Assembly: GCA_003963225.1 (NCBI GenBank)
Contig: RXKB01000004.1
Coordinates: 248,001 to 312,000 of the forward strand
Direction of reading: 5' to 3'
Origin: Candidatus Babelota bacterium
Lineage (GTDB): Bacteria > Babelota > Babeliae > Babelales > Vermiphilaceae
Length of the DNA stretch: 64,000 bases
Part shown: in pieces, positions 1-9,470 of the stretch
How positions within the stretch are numbered: the first letter of the stretch is position 1
Layout of the letters: each line of letters starts with the position of its first letter
Notes under the pieces: generated by a model
Databases searched by the model: none
What the model was told of the DNA's origin: nothing
What the model saw: only the letters and a program-made list of their open reading frames with translations
Position numbers and translations under genes: made by a program

Positions 1-1271
1 TCTGCCAATATAGCATTTGTGTTTTGCTTAATTGTGGTTAGCTTTTCATTCAAAGACTGTTCTTGCTTGTCTAAATTTATTTTTTGGTCTCCTAATCTTT
101 TTACTGTTTCTTTGGTATTGTTAATGATATTTATAAGTTCTTTTTGGTTAAGATATTTTTTTAATATTTCTATGATGGTATTGCTAATAGTGCCATCTTT
201 TTCAAATATATTTTCTATTTGCACATTTACACCTGGTAAATTAAGCTCTTTAAAATGGTTTATTATATTTTCTTTTGCAGTTTGCATTTCTTTAGGTTCA
301 AGGACATTTATTTTTTGTACCAATGATTCGAGAATGTTGACCGGTTTTGTTTTGAACTCATTATATTGTTTTATGTAATTTAATGTTTTAAGTATTTTTT
401 CTTGAACGGATTCTTTTGGTAATGACTCATAAGCCGCCAGCTCATCAGTCATGCTACTAATAGTATCTATTAGTGGAGTTCTATTGGTTTTAATTTTTGC
501 TATTTCTTCATTAATTACGTTAATATCTTTTTGGCGTTTGAGAATAATTTGGGTTGTTGTTTCTTCGTATCCCACTACATTTTTAAAGTCAGATTGCCAA
601 TCTAATATATCCTTTTCTAGTTTTTGCACTTTTAGATTAAGCTCTTTAATGTTATTTTCAAGCTCAGAAATTTGCTTTGCCGTTATTTTTTTTTTATTTT
701 CTTGTGCGCTTAGCACTTCATTTTCTAATCTGGCCTTGCTTTCTTTAGCTTGTAAAAGCTCTTTTTCAGTTTCAGTACTAATTTCGACAATTGTGTTTTC
801 TAGAGCTTTAATAACGTATTTGTTTGCAAAATGTACTTTGTCTAGTAAATTAATTTTATTAAGTTCTTTTAAATACAGTTCTTTGACTAAAGCTACGCTT
901 TCTGTAGCTTTTATAAAAAAACTATTTTTATGTAAAAACCATTGTTCATATATATTTTTTCTAATCGAACAACTACCATTTTGTATAGCCTTAAAATCAT
1001 TATGACGCTCTTGTTTTTTAAAAACTTGTATTGCTCCCAAATCAAAATACTGTAAAATGTATAAAATTTGATTGGTTTTTGTCCAGTTTGAAGATAAAAA
1101 AGAGCCTTTGATTTGGTATTTTTTTAGTAAATTTAGTATTGGTTCATATTTAATTTGTGTAAAGCTATTGTCTTTACTAAAGGTTTTTTTGGGTTGTATT
1201 ATTGATGCATCAAATGGATTAGAAGCTGTAAGGTATTGCGTCATCAAAAACAAAAATACATAGTAAATCAT
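1..1271 (-). CDS. Exported coiled-coil protein, C-terminus cut by window edge
   Basis: The minus-strand frame is open from an ATG at 1271 to the left edge, giving 423 codons with the C-terminus missing. The N-terminus (MIYYVFLFLMTQYLTAS) looks like a signal peptide. From about residue 140 the protein is rich in Lys, Glu, Leu and Asn with long heptad-like stretches, so a coiled coil is likely. It follows the 852-residue gene at 1283 after only 11 bases, probably in one transcript. The two share layout (signal peptide, an 'ILxY-D/I...FKK' segment near residue 80-110, then coiled coil), so I infer they are paralogues. I recognise no named family and infer an envelope or secreted role only from the signal peptide. 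Confidence 0.75.
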   Translation of the reverse strand, partial: MIYYVFLFLMTQYLTASNPFDASIIQPKKTFSKDNSFTQIKYEPILNLLKKYQIKGSFLSSNWTKTNQILYILQYFDLGAIQVFKKQERHNDFKAIQNGSCSIRKNIYEQWFLHKNSFFIKATESVALVKELYLKELNKINLLDKVHFANKYVIKALENTIVEISTETEKELLQAKESKARLENEVLSAQENKKKITAKQISELENNIKELNLKVQKLEKDILDWQSDFKNVVGYEETTTQIILKRQKDINVINEEIAKIKTNRTPLIDTISSMTDELAAYESLPKESVQEKILKTLNYIKQYNEFKTKPVNILESLVQKINVLEPKEMQTAKENIINHFKELNLPGVNVQIENIFEKDGTISNTIIEILKKYLNQKELINIINNTKETVKRLGDQKINLDKQEQSLNEKLTTIKQNTNAILA

Positions 1272-1282
1272 ATTTTATATCT

Positions 1283-3841
1283 TTACTTTATTTGATTAAA
1301 CAGATCAACACAATATTTATATTTTGGCTCACATATTGTTTCAATAATTTTATCTCCAAAAAATAGATCGTTGGTAAGCAGGTTCTTGATTTCATTATAT
1401 TGGTCTTTAAAACGATCTTTTTCTAAGGTCAAATATTCACCAAAAAAAGTGTCTTTTTTAAATACATTCAGTATGCATTTGTCTATTATATGATAAAACA
1501 TGGTTGCCAATTCAATAATAGTTGCATGTAATATTAATTCTTCATTCCAAGAAATATTTGGTTTTTCTTTGATGTCAACTTTCAATTGAGTTATTGTCTC
1601 TTGTATTTTCTCATGCATTGTATTTATTAAATCTTGTAACTTGGTATTTTCTATCGTTAACTCAGTTTGTTTTTCATTCGTATATTTATTTAATTCAAGC
1701 CTTTCTATCAATGCATAATGGGTTAAAACAGTTATAATATGAGAATAACTCTTTAAAAAATGCTGTTCCATTTGGGCAGGTGTTTTCTTTTCTTCTAACC
1801 TTATTTTTTGTAAATTTTCAAATTCTAAAATAAGTGTATTTTGCTGATTAATTAACTCTTTTTCTATCTCTTTTTTTATTTGAAATTTGTCTTCATCAGG
1901 TAAACTATTATTCGAAGGTGCTTTTTCTTTATTTTTTAAATTTGTTAGTAAATCAGTAAATTTGTTTTTTAAATTAGTCCATTCTTTTTTTTGGCGATCA
2001 TCACTTAGTAATTTGGATTCAATTTCTTTTAACAAAGTAATTGATTGCGTGCAAATATATTGACAATGTTCTACTATAGGTTCATATAAAATAGTTTGAG
2101 TCGAATTTTGGTCAATTGTGGGTTGTTGAAATATATTTGTAAGCAAGATATATAAAGCATTATAATAATTTAACAAAAATGAAATTTGAGTATCGTTTAA
2201 TAATATATAGCAAATTTCAGACAAATACGACTCGATTTCTTTGGCATTTGTTTTAAGAGGCGCATTTTCGTTTTTTACTTTTTGTACCACTTTTTGTAAT
2301 GGGTTTTCTGATTTTTCTTGACCAATGGATACTATTGCAGGTTGATAGCAATGATCAATTCTGAAAAGTTGTTCATTTAGTGAGCTATTGATACATCGCG
2401 CATAAAAAGACCCAATAAACGAAAGCTCTTTGGTTTGGTTTATAAATATTGTTACTTGGTTTGGTATTGTTTCTGCTTTTAGGGGGTTTTGTGGATTGTT
2501 TAATTTACTATTAATCTCATTGAGTTTAAGTGAATAATTTTTTTGTAAGTTTTTTCTTTCGAAACGAACTTCATTTATCTTTATCTCAAGATCATTTTTT
2601 TTCTTATTATAGTCTTTTACTGGAGCTTGTTTTCTTTGTTCAATAGCTAGATTGATAGTGCTTAATAATTCTTGGTAACGTGTTTTGTTATTGATTGCTA
2701 CCTGAGAAATTGCTTTCGTACCGTTTAACTTTTGTTCTAGTTCGATAAGTTTGCTATTTATTTGCTTCAGTGATTCAGAATCAAAAATTAATATTTCCTT
2801 TTTGTTATTGTAATTGGAAATAGCAGGTGTTGCAATGTTATGTTCCTTAAAAAAAGGCGGGAACTCATCAAAAAGCCTTTGTAAGTCGAGGATTTTTGCA
2901 TTTGTAACATTAAAATCTGAAAAATCTGCAAAAGGGTTGTATTGATAATAGAGTGATTCTGCTTTTGAAACAATTTCTTCATTAATATTTTCACCTTCTT
3001 TTAATAGCTTTTTTAATTTTTGTATTGTATTCCATGTTTCTAAATCTTGTTCCTCTTTTTGTATTGTGGCATCTTCCTGTTGAACAAGTTTGGTATATTG
3101 ATTTTTTTCGTTGATCAAAGCTTTTAATGATTCGTGATCATCGGGTAAAGGTTTGGGAGAGGTAGAGTTAAGTTGGCTAAGTTCATTCTGTAGGTTGGTT
3201 TTTTTGCTTTGGATTATATCGAAATTATCCCTATACTGTTGGCTCAACAATTCTTTTTCTTGCTTTAGCTTGGATATAATTGTTTGAAGTGATTGATTGA
3301 TTTGTTGTTGAACTTTTTTAAATATGAAAGATTCATTAGCTTCTAATTGATTTAAAAATTCTTTTTTTTGTTCAACTATTGATATAATCTTGTTATTTGC
3401 ATTGTTGATATTGTTTATAATTTTTCTACCAATACCGTTTTTATTAAAATAAATATACTCTTTGCTTGCATAATATAATGTTTGAGATCTGTTTTTTATT
3501 TTTTCATATATATTTTTTTTATTTTTTTTAAAAATATTGTAATTTGCTATATCAATGTATTCAAGAATGTACATGAGTTGTAAACATTCTTGGTCAGATA
3601 AAGTATTGTCATCAATTTTATTTTGATATTGGTCTAGTATTACATCCAATTTTTGGGTGTCTTGCAAAGATTGAATAATTTCTTTTATTGACCTTTCTTT
3701 TTTTTCTTGTACGGGCAAAGAGGTATTTTTTTTGACAAAAAAATTTGTAAAAAAATTTGCAAAGGTTTTTTCAGATGAATACAATTGAATTTCTATACAA
3801 CAAAAAGCGAGCAGTACTAAAAAGTGCATATTTTTGTCCAA
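1283..3841 (-). CDS. Large exported coiled-coil protein, 852 aa, unknown function
   Basis: This long frame begins MDKNMHFLVLLAFCCIEIQL, a plausible signal peptide ending near residue 24. Most of the rest is charged and helical, with coiled-coil-like segments around residues 150-290, 340-460 and 620-770. No enzymatic motif is visible. It lies just upstream of a second signal-peptide coiled-coil gene on the same strand and diverges in style from the housekeeping genes to its right. Proteins like this occur in intracellular bacteria as surface or effector proteins, but nothing in the sequence fixes that role. The reading frame is secure because of its length and lack of a competing frame; the function is unknown. 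Confidence 0.8.
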   Translation of the reverse strand: MDKNMHFLVLLAFCCIEIQLYSSEKTFANFFTNFFVKKNTSLPVQEKKERSIKEIIQSLQDTQKLDVILDQYQNKIDDNTLSDQECLQLMYILEYIDIANYNIFKKNKKNIYEKIKNRSQTLYYASKEYIYFNKNGIGRKIINNINNANNKIISIVEQKKEFLNQLEANESFIFKKVQQQINQSLQTIISKLKQEKELLSQQYRDNFDIIQSKKTNLQNELSQLNSTSPKPLPDDHESLKALINEKNQYTKLVQQEDATIQKEEQDLETWNTIQKLKKLLKEGENINEEIVSKAESLYYQYNPFADFSDFNVTNAKILDLQRLFDEFPPFFKEHNIATPAISNYNNKKEILIFDSESLKQINSKLIELEQKLNGTKAISQVAINNKTRYQELLSTINLAIEQRKQAPVKDYNKKKNDLEIKINEVRFERKNLQKNYSLKLNEINSKLNNPQNPLKAETIPNQVTIFINQTKELSFIGSFYARCINSSLNEQLFRIDHCYQPAIVSIGQEKSENPLQKVVQKVKNENAPLKTNAKEIESYLSEICYILLNDTQISFLLNYYNALYILLTNIFQQPTIDQNSTQTILYEPIVEHCQYICTQSITLLKEIESKLLSDDRQKKEWTNLKNKFTDLLTNLKNKEKAPSNNSLPDEDKFQIKKEIEKELINQQNTLILEFENLQKIRLEEKKTPAQMEQHFLKSYSHIITVLTHYALIERLELNKYTNEKQTELTIENTKLQDLINTMHEKIQETITQLKVDIKEKPNISWNEELILHATIIELATMFYHIIDKCILNVFKKDTFFGEYLTLEKDRFKDQYNEIKNLLTNDLFFGDKIIETICEPKYKYCVDLFNQIK

Positions 3842-3917
3842 ACAACATTTTATTAACTTCTAGAAGAGTATATAAAAAGTGTTCAAAAATATGCAATAAT
3901 TATATAAAAATTTTTAT

Positions 3918-4445
3918 TTAAAAAATTTTTTCAAAGTCTTTATACAATAAACTAGGTTGAATACCATTATTGTTTTGATATTTATTACTCACGTATGCAT
4001 CATATGCGCCTTCAATGGTATGGTAATAAATTTGGCATATTTCAATACCAGGATAAATATGTATCGGTTGTACACAAAACATTTCCAGTGTCCAAAAGCC
4101 AGCAAACCCAACATCGCCAAAACCGGCTGTAATATGAATAAAAAGACCTAATCTTCCAATAGAAGATCTTCCTTCAAGCATAGGGACCATGTCCAATGTT
4201 TTTGTATATTCAACAGTACGAGCAAGGTACAGTTTGTGTGGTTGTAATGTAATGCCTTCAGGTGGAATAATAATTTTGGTACAGGTATTTTGTTTTTTCA
4301 TATCCAATACGGGTTCATTATAGACCAACAGTTCATTATGTAAACGTAAATTATAACTATTTGGATTGAGTTGTAATATGGTAAACGGCTCAATAAAAAT
4401 AGTTTTACCTAATTTTTTAGCAATCTCTTTGCCAGAAATAATCAC
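3918..4445 (-). CDS. dcd: dCTP deaminase
   Basis: Deaminates dCTP to dUTP for thymidylate synthesis; some family members also hydrolyse dUTP. The family signature is clear: LNPNSYNLRL near residue 26, EGRSSIGRLGL at about 91, and the active-site block TAGFGDVGFAGFWTLE ending with the presumed catalytic Glu at about residue 121. The frame can be extended to a TTG at 4460, but I chose the GTG at 4445. It gives MIISGKEI, matching the usual family start, and has AAAGGA seven bases upstream. Length is about 175 residues, slightly short for the family. It is divergent from the MoxR gene. Whether it is mono- or bifunctional cannot be decided here. Confidence 0.93.
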   Translation of the reverse strand: MIISGKEIAKKLGKTIFIEPFTILQLNPNSYNLRLHNELLVYNEPVLDMKKQNTCTKIIIPPEGITLQPHKLYLARTVEYTKTLDMVPMLEGRSSIGRLGLFIHITAGFGDVGFAGFWTLEMFCVQPIHIYPGIEICQIYYHTIEGAYDAYVSNKYQNNNGIQPSLLYKDFEKIF

Positions 4446-4481
4446 AAATAGTCCTTTCAAAAATTTATCGGTTAGCCTAGA

Positions 4482-4510
4482 TTGTCAATGTTTGTAGAAT
4501 ATACTACAAT
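4482..4510 (+). promoter_or_regulatory. Sigma70-like promoter for the moxR-gsp run
   Basis: TTGTCA (4482-4487) and TACAAT (4505-4510) are separated by 17 bases, each one mismatch from consensus. It lies 41 bases before the MoxR start in the short divergent gap with dcd. No experimental support is available. Confidence 0.5.
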
Positions 4511-4551
4511 ATTTAAGAAACTTGTGAACTTTTTTTAAAGGTTATGCGTAT

Positions 4552-5544
4552 ATGATTGAAAAACAAATACCATCAACAACCATTATTGAGCTTATTAAAG
4601 AAGAGAGCAATCTTTTTCATGGGCTTACGCTTGAAGTGGGCAAAACCATTGTTGGACAGGCAGATATTGTGCAAGCGATTTTAATAGCCATTCTGTGTGA
4701 TGGACATATATTGCTTGAAGGGGTTCCCGGTGTTGCAAAAACAACTATGGTAAAGGCTGTTGCCAAAGCTCTTGGCTTGGATTTTAAAAGGATTCAGTTT
4801 ACTCCAGATTTATTGCCATCAGATTTAATAGGGAGTTTGATTTTTAACCAAAAAACGCATGAATTTGAAACTAGAAAAGGACCTATTTTTGCAAATCTTA
4901 TATTAGCAGATGAAATTAATAGGGCCCCTTCAAAAGTACAAGCAGCTTTATTAGAAGGCATGCAAGAACGTCAAGTGACTATTGGTTCAACAACGTATCC
5001 TTTGGATAATCCTTTTTTGGTGTTTGCAACGCAAAACCCAATAGAACAAGAAGGGACGTACCGTTTGCCAGAAGCACAACTTGACCGATTTCTTTTCAAG
5101 CTTTCGGTTCGTTACCCTGCTATACAAGAAGAAAAAGAGATTGTAAAACGATCGTCTAATCCAATACCGTTGTCTACAATGGTATATAAAGAAGATATTA
5201 AACGTGCACATGGATTAGTCCATAGCGTATATTGCGATGATAAAGTGCTGGATTATATTGTTAATATTGTATTTGCAACGCGTGCTCCAGCAAATTATAA
5301 ACTTGCAGAACTGACGGAATATATAGAATATGGAGTATCACCTCGAGCTACGCTAGCTTTATATAATGCTTCAAAAGCACATGCTTTTTTAAAGGGACGG
5401 CATTTTGTTACACCAGATGATGTAAAAGCAGTTGCATTATGGGTGCTTGGACATCGTATACCATTAACATATCATGCTGAAGCTGCACATGTGACAACTG
5501 ATATGATTATTAAAAAAATAATAAATACTGTACCAACACCGTAA
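4552..5544 (+). CDS. MoxR-family AAA+ ATPase
   Basis: A chaperone-like AAA+ ATPase of the MoxR/RavA group; relatives help assemble or activate protein complexes, often with von Willebrand-domain partners. Walker A is GVPGVAKTTM at residues 57-66 and Walker B is LILADE at 116-121, followed by INRAPSKVQAALLEGMQE. The sensor region FATQNPIEQEGTYRLPEAQLDRF typical of MoxR follows near 157-180. At 330 residues it is full length. No VWA-domain partner gene is adjacent; instead it stands directly before the type II secretion genes, 108 bases from the chosen gspC start, so it may be transcribed with them. A role in secretion assembly is inference from position only. Confidence 0.93.
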   Translation: MIEKQIPSTTIIELIKEESNLFHGLTLEVGKTIVGQADIVQAILIAILCDGHILLEGVPGVAKTTMVKAVAKALGLDFKRIQFTPDLLPSDLIGSLIFNQKTHEFETRKGPIFANLILADEINRAPSKVQAALLEGMQERQVTIGSTTYPLDNPFLVFATQNPIEQEGTYRLPEAQLDRFLFKLSVRYPAIQEEKEIVKRSSNPIPLSTMVYKEDIKRAHGLVHSVYCDDKVLDYIVNIVFATRAPANYKLAELTEYIEYGVSPRATLALYNASKAHAFLKGRHFVTPDDVKAVALWVLGHRIPLTYHAEAAHVTTDMIIKKIINTVPTP

Positions 5545-5652
5545 GCATGGTATTCTAAGCAAAGTCAAATAGTGCACCTGATTAAGATCAATGTTGACAC
5601 AACCATGTTAGGCAAAGTAGGTTTAACAAAAATAGATAATAGAGGATGCCGG

Positions 5653-6834
5653 ATGGTAAAACCTTTTTGGGTGATCAATAGTTTATTAATTACATTATGT
5701 TTTTTTACTAGTTTATTGATTTACTTAATGAGAGTAACTGTGCCTGTAAGAGAAGATATTGAGCCTACTTTGTATAGCATGCAGCATAAAGAACAAAATT
5801 TAGCTATAAATATTAGACATATTTATGAAAATGATTTGTTTGGAACATACATAAAACAAATGCCAAAAATAAACATCCCTGAACCTATAGAGCCAGTTCC
5901 TGCCCCACCAACGCCGCAAAAGATAAAAATACCAGAGCCACCTAAACCAACTTTTTTGGAACCTTTAAATATTACACTCAAAGGTATTATTATTGTAGGT
6001 TTCGATGAACAAAAAAATAGCGTCTTAATTGCAGACAATAAAACAGATCAAGAGGTTAGCTATAAAATAGGTGACAATATACAAGACGCTCAAATTATAC
6101 GTATTTTTAATAATAAAGTTATATTATTGCGTAACAATGGACAGCAAGAAGTCTTGTATTTACATGAAAATGATGCTAAATCGGATCCTTTATTTAACTC
6201 AGCAGCCGAATGGCATACAGTTGTACACAGGGATGATGCAGTCCATTTTACCGTGTACCCAGGTCCTTTTATTAAACGTATTGAAAATTTACCCCAATTT
6301 ATTGAATATCTATCATTAACGACTGCATATCAAAAAGGTGAGCCAGTGGGAGCACGTATTGGAGCTATTGCTATGAACTCAATAGGTACTTATTTAGGTT
6401 TTGCGCCTGGAGATATTGTGCTATCAGTTAATACCATTCCAACCGCAACAGTGCAAGATAGAGTTACTATTTATAATCAAGTAGTTGACGGTAATTTGCC
6501 AAAAACCATTACGGTTACTGTATTAAGAAACGGGAAGACTATTGATCTTTTTTATTATATTGAGAATTTTAAAAATGAGATCGTTTCTATTAAAAGTACC
6601 CCTTCAACAATCAAGCCTTTGCCAGGTGCTGCAGGGAATGTAAATGAGGTTGATAATGCAATGCAGTATGAACAACAAATGCCAAATGAAGAAAGATATG
6701 CACCTGAAGATTTTGAAGAAGACATATTTGCAAAGATAGAGCAGACTATACGTAATCATGAAACTATGCATATGCTTGTTAATGCAACAGATACACATTC
6801 TTATGAAAATAAAGAGATATTATTATGCAAATAA
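5653..6834 (+). CDS. gspC: Type II secretion GspC-like protein with PDZ domain
   Basis: Inner-membrane link between the secretin and the rest of a type II secretion machine. With the start at 5653 it has one N-terminal membrane segment (about 5-26), a proline-rich linker (about 73-103, with PEPIEPVPAPP), a GspC homology region (about 105-170, LNITLKGIIIVGF then KIGDNI) and a C-terminal PDZ domain (about 228-305, GARIGAI...LGFAPGDIVLSVN). The frame extends upstream to 5572, but the ATG at 5653 has GAGG seven bases ahead and puts the membrane segment at the N-terminus. It overlaps the next gene by 10 bases. The tail after the PDZ domain (about 90 residues, acidic) is longer than usual. Confidence 0.85.
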   Translation: MVKPFWVINSLLITLCFFTSLLIYLMRVTVPVREDIEPTLYSMQHKEQNLAINIRHIYENDLFGTYIKQMPKINIPEPIEPVPAPPTPQKIKIPEPPKPTFLEPLNITLKGIIIVGFDEQKNSVLIADNKTDQEVSYKIGDNIQDAQIIRIFNNKVILLRNNGQQEVLYLHENDAKSDPLFNSAAEWHTVVHRDDAVHFTVYPGPFIKRIENLPQFIEYLSLTTAYQKGEPVGARIGAIAMNSIGTYLGFAPGDIVLSVNTIPTATVQDRVTIYNQVVDGNLPKTITVTVLRNGKTIDLFYYIENFKNEIVSIKSTPSTIKPLPGAAGNVNEVDNAMQYEQQMPNEERYAPEDFEEDIFAKIEQTIRNHETMHMLVNATDTHSYENKEILLCK

Positions 6835-9470
6835 GCTTTAAATGTTTTTTAGCAGTACTATGTTGGATTATAATAATGCCCGTTATTATTCAAAGTAAAA
6901 AAAATCGTTCTATTTCAAAAGAAGATATTATTGCGTTTACTAAAGGTGCTAATTATTCTTCAATAGCTAAAAAAATTGAATCAGATGGCTTGACTGCAAT
7001 GAGCAACAAACAAGATACTTCCGATAATATAAATAAGGTACAAAATATACTGTTAGCAGAACAAAATACTGGAGTAGATAACGTGTCGGAGGGGACTGTA
7101 ATAGATCAGACACAATCAGTGGAACCGATTCTTTTGGCAAAAGATACAGAAGATGCACTGACATTGCCAAGGGAACATGAACAATTTATAAGTCCTCAAC
7201 AAGAAAATGAAATAGAAGACGAACAGCCTTTTATAGAATTGAATTTTGAAAATGCTGATCTGCAAAATTTTGTAAAACTTATTGAAGATATATTTGATAT
7301 TATTTTTATTAGTGATGATGCTATAGATCCCCTTATAAAAGGAGCAAAAGCTATCAAAGGCAATAAAATTACCTTTAAAACAGAAAAGCCTCTTTCAAGA
7401 AATCAAACATGGGAACTTTTTGTAACTTTTATGCAAATTGCTGGACTTGCTGTAGTAAAACATAGTAGTTTATCACATACATATCGTATCACTACCCTAG
7501 AATCTGCTCGTAAAATGGCGATACCTGCTTTTATAGGCACTGAATATCAAGCTCTTCCAGATTCTGATGAAATGATACGCTATGTATATTTTATAGAAAA
7601 TAGTAATTTAGAAACCATTAAAAATGTTGTTGATAGCTTACGCAGTACTTCATCTTCCTTTATTATTTTACAAGAGCAAAAAGCTTTTATATTAACTGAA
7701 CGGGCATATAATGTTAAAAAACTTATGGAAATTGTTAAGGAATTAGACAAGGCTACTATACCTCAAACAATGTCATTACTCCAGTTAAAACAAGCTGATG
7801 CAAAAACAGTTAAAGAATTATATGATACTATTGTAGGCGTCGATGATAAAAATCCAGCTAATAGGTTTATGAATCAAAAAAAAGCACCAACAAGTACGTA
7901 TTTTCCAGAAAATTTAAAAATTATTGTAGAACCTAGAAGAAACGCTCTTATTTTAATTGGTCCAGAAGCTGCGACAAAAAAAGTGGAAGATTTTGTTAAA
8001 AAATACATAGACACTGAGTTTAGCCAGCCTTATTCAGCTTACTTTGTATATCAGCTTAAATACGCTGATGCAAATACTATTGCAGATATTATGAGCAATG
8101 TTACACAATTTGGAAAAGATACTGACGCAGGCAAGTTTGGCGGTATACGTGGAGATGATCAGTATTTAAAACAACTCTTATTTGTTCCCGAAAAAGAAAC
8201 AAATAGATTAATTATTAAAGGTAAGTTTGAAGATTATATGCATGCAGTAGAGATTTTGGAAAAATTAGATTCTCCACCAGCTCAAGTCGAAATTGAAATT
8301 TTAATTTTATCAGTAATTTTGCAAGATACAAAATCTTTGGGTGCACAAATACGTAGTAAAGAAGGTAATAGTTCCCTACTTGGTTCTAATATTAAGTTTC
8401 AAACATCTGGATTATTTCAATCGTCAAAGATTCAAGAAAATAGTGGAGATGTTTCTGGGGTTAATAGATTATTGGGTAACTTGTTACAAGTGGTGCAAGG
8501 TGCTGCAAGCGGCAATACTATTATTTCATTAGGCTCTGACTTATATAATGTTTGGGGTGTTTTTCAAGCTTTACAAAAAGTTGCCAATACTAATACTGTT
8601 GCAAATCCTTTTTTAACAGCAACAAACAAAACTCCTGCTGTGGTTTCATTAGGTCAAACGCGTCGTGTAGTCACTTCAACAGTAGTTGGTTCTACAACGC
8701 AAGATTCATTTGGTGAGCAAAAAGCTGAGCTAAAAGTACAAATTACTCCCCAAATTAATTCTGATGGCATGATTGTGTTAGAATTAGATATACAATTTGA
8801 TGATTTTGTTAACGCAACTAATTTTAGTGATGCTACTAAAAATGTACGCCAAATAAAAACAGCTACTATTGTAGCCAATAATGAAATTTTAGCATTAGGC
8901 GGATTAGTACGTGCACAGTCTTCAGACGATATGAGCAAAACACCAATTGTAGGTGATATACCTTTTCTTGGTTGGTTATTCAAAAATAAACAAAAAGCTC
9001 AACAAAAAGATAACCTTCTTATTTTAATTTCATCTCATATTATAGATTCTCATGCATCAGAAACAGTCAAAGATATGACGCAAAAACATGTAGATGAATA
9101 CTATAGCACACTTGGTCAAATGGTCGATGCCGCTGCAAGAAAAGATCCTATAAACAAAATGTTTTTTGAAGAAGGTAAAAAATCACTTATTACTCAGGCT
9201 GAAGATATGCTTTTCGGTAAAAAAAATGCCAACGTTGTATCAAAAAGAAAACGTATAACTAATCGCATGCTCAAAAGGTCATCCGAAAAGCAAAATAATG
9301 ATCCTATGCCGATTGAACAAAAGGATCCACTATTAGAACATGCAGTTGCTGGAGCCGATCTACAACAGAGTGCCCCTATTAAGTCTACACTTACTTTGGC
9401 TAAGCCAAAGGCAAAACGTTCTTCATTAAAAAAATTATTAACCAGTGAAGATGTAAAGGTGCAAGTGTGA
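6825..9470 (+). CDS. gspD: Type II secretion secretin GspD
   Basis: Outer-membrane channel of the type II secretion system, normally a multimeric ring. An N-terminal hydrophobic segment (residues 5-24) is followed by an unusual low-complexity stretch. Then come an N0 domain (from about 140, FIELNFENADLQNFVKLIEDI), repeated N domains including LLQLKQADAKTVKELYDTI, and the secretin core with VEIEILILSVILQD and LALGGLVR...TPIVGDIPFLGWLF, the classic secretin C-terminal signature. A tail of about 110 residues rich in Lys follows. It overlaps gspC at its start and the GspL-like gene by four bases at its end, indicating translational coupling. Another secretin lies three genes on; which one is the main channel is not decided by sequence. 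Confidence 0.93.
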   Translation: MQISFKCFLAVLCWIIIMPVIIQSKKNRSISKEDIIAFTKGANYSSIAKKIESDGLTAMSNKQDTSDNINKVQNILLAEQNTGVDNVSEGTVIDQTQSVEPILLAKDTEDALTLPREHEQFISPQQENEIEDEQPFIELNFENADLQNFVKLIEDIFDIIFISDDAIDPLIKGAKAIKGNKITFKTEKPLSRNQTWELFVTFMQIAGLAVVKHSSLSHTYRITTLESARKMAIPAFIGTEYQALPDSDEMIRYVYFIENSNLETIKNVVDSLRSTSSSFIILQEQKAFILTERAYNVKKLMEIVKELDKATIPQTMSLLQLKQADAKTVKELYDTIVGVDDKNPANRFMNQKKAPTSTYFPENLKIIVEPRRNALILIGPEAATKKVEDFVKKYIDTEFSQPYSAYFVYQLKYADANTIADIMSNVTQFGKDTDAGKFGGIRGDDQYLKQLLFVPEKETNRLIIKGKFEDYMHAVEILEKLDSPPAQVEIEILILSVILQDTKSLGAQIRSKEGNSSLLGSNIKFQTSGLFQSSKIQENSGDVSGVNRLLGNLLQVVQGAASGNTIISLGSDLYNVWGVFQALQKVANTNTVANPFLTATNKTPAVVSLGQTRRVVTSTVVGSTTQDSFGEQKAELKVQITPQINSDGMIVLELDIQFDDFVNATNFSDATKNVRQIKTATIVANNEILALGGLVRAQSSDDMSKTPIVGDIPFLGWLFKNKQKAQQKDNLLILISSHIIDSHASETVKDMTQKHVDEYYSTLGQMVDAAARKDPINKMFFEEGKKSLITQAEDMLFGKKNANVVSKRKRITNRMLKRSSEKQNNDPMPIEQKDPLLEHAVAGADLQQSAPIKSTLTLAKPKAKRSSLKKLLTSEDVKVQV

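Noticed and set aside
19-1263. Three plus-strand frames (Phe/Ser/Leu-rich)
   Set aside because: They are antisense shadows of one continuous minus-strand coiled-coil gene that is open to the window edge and starts at 1271; their composition is the complement of Lys/Glu-rich coding.
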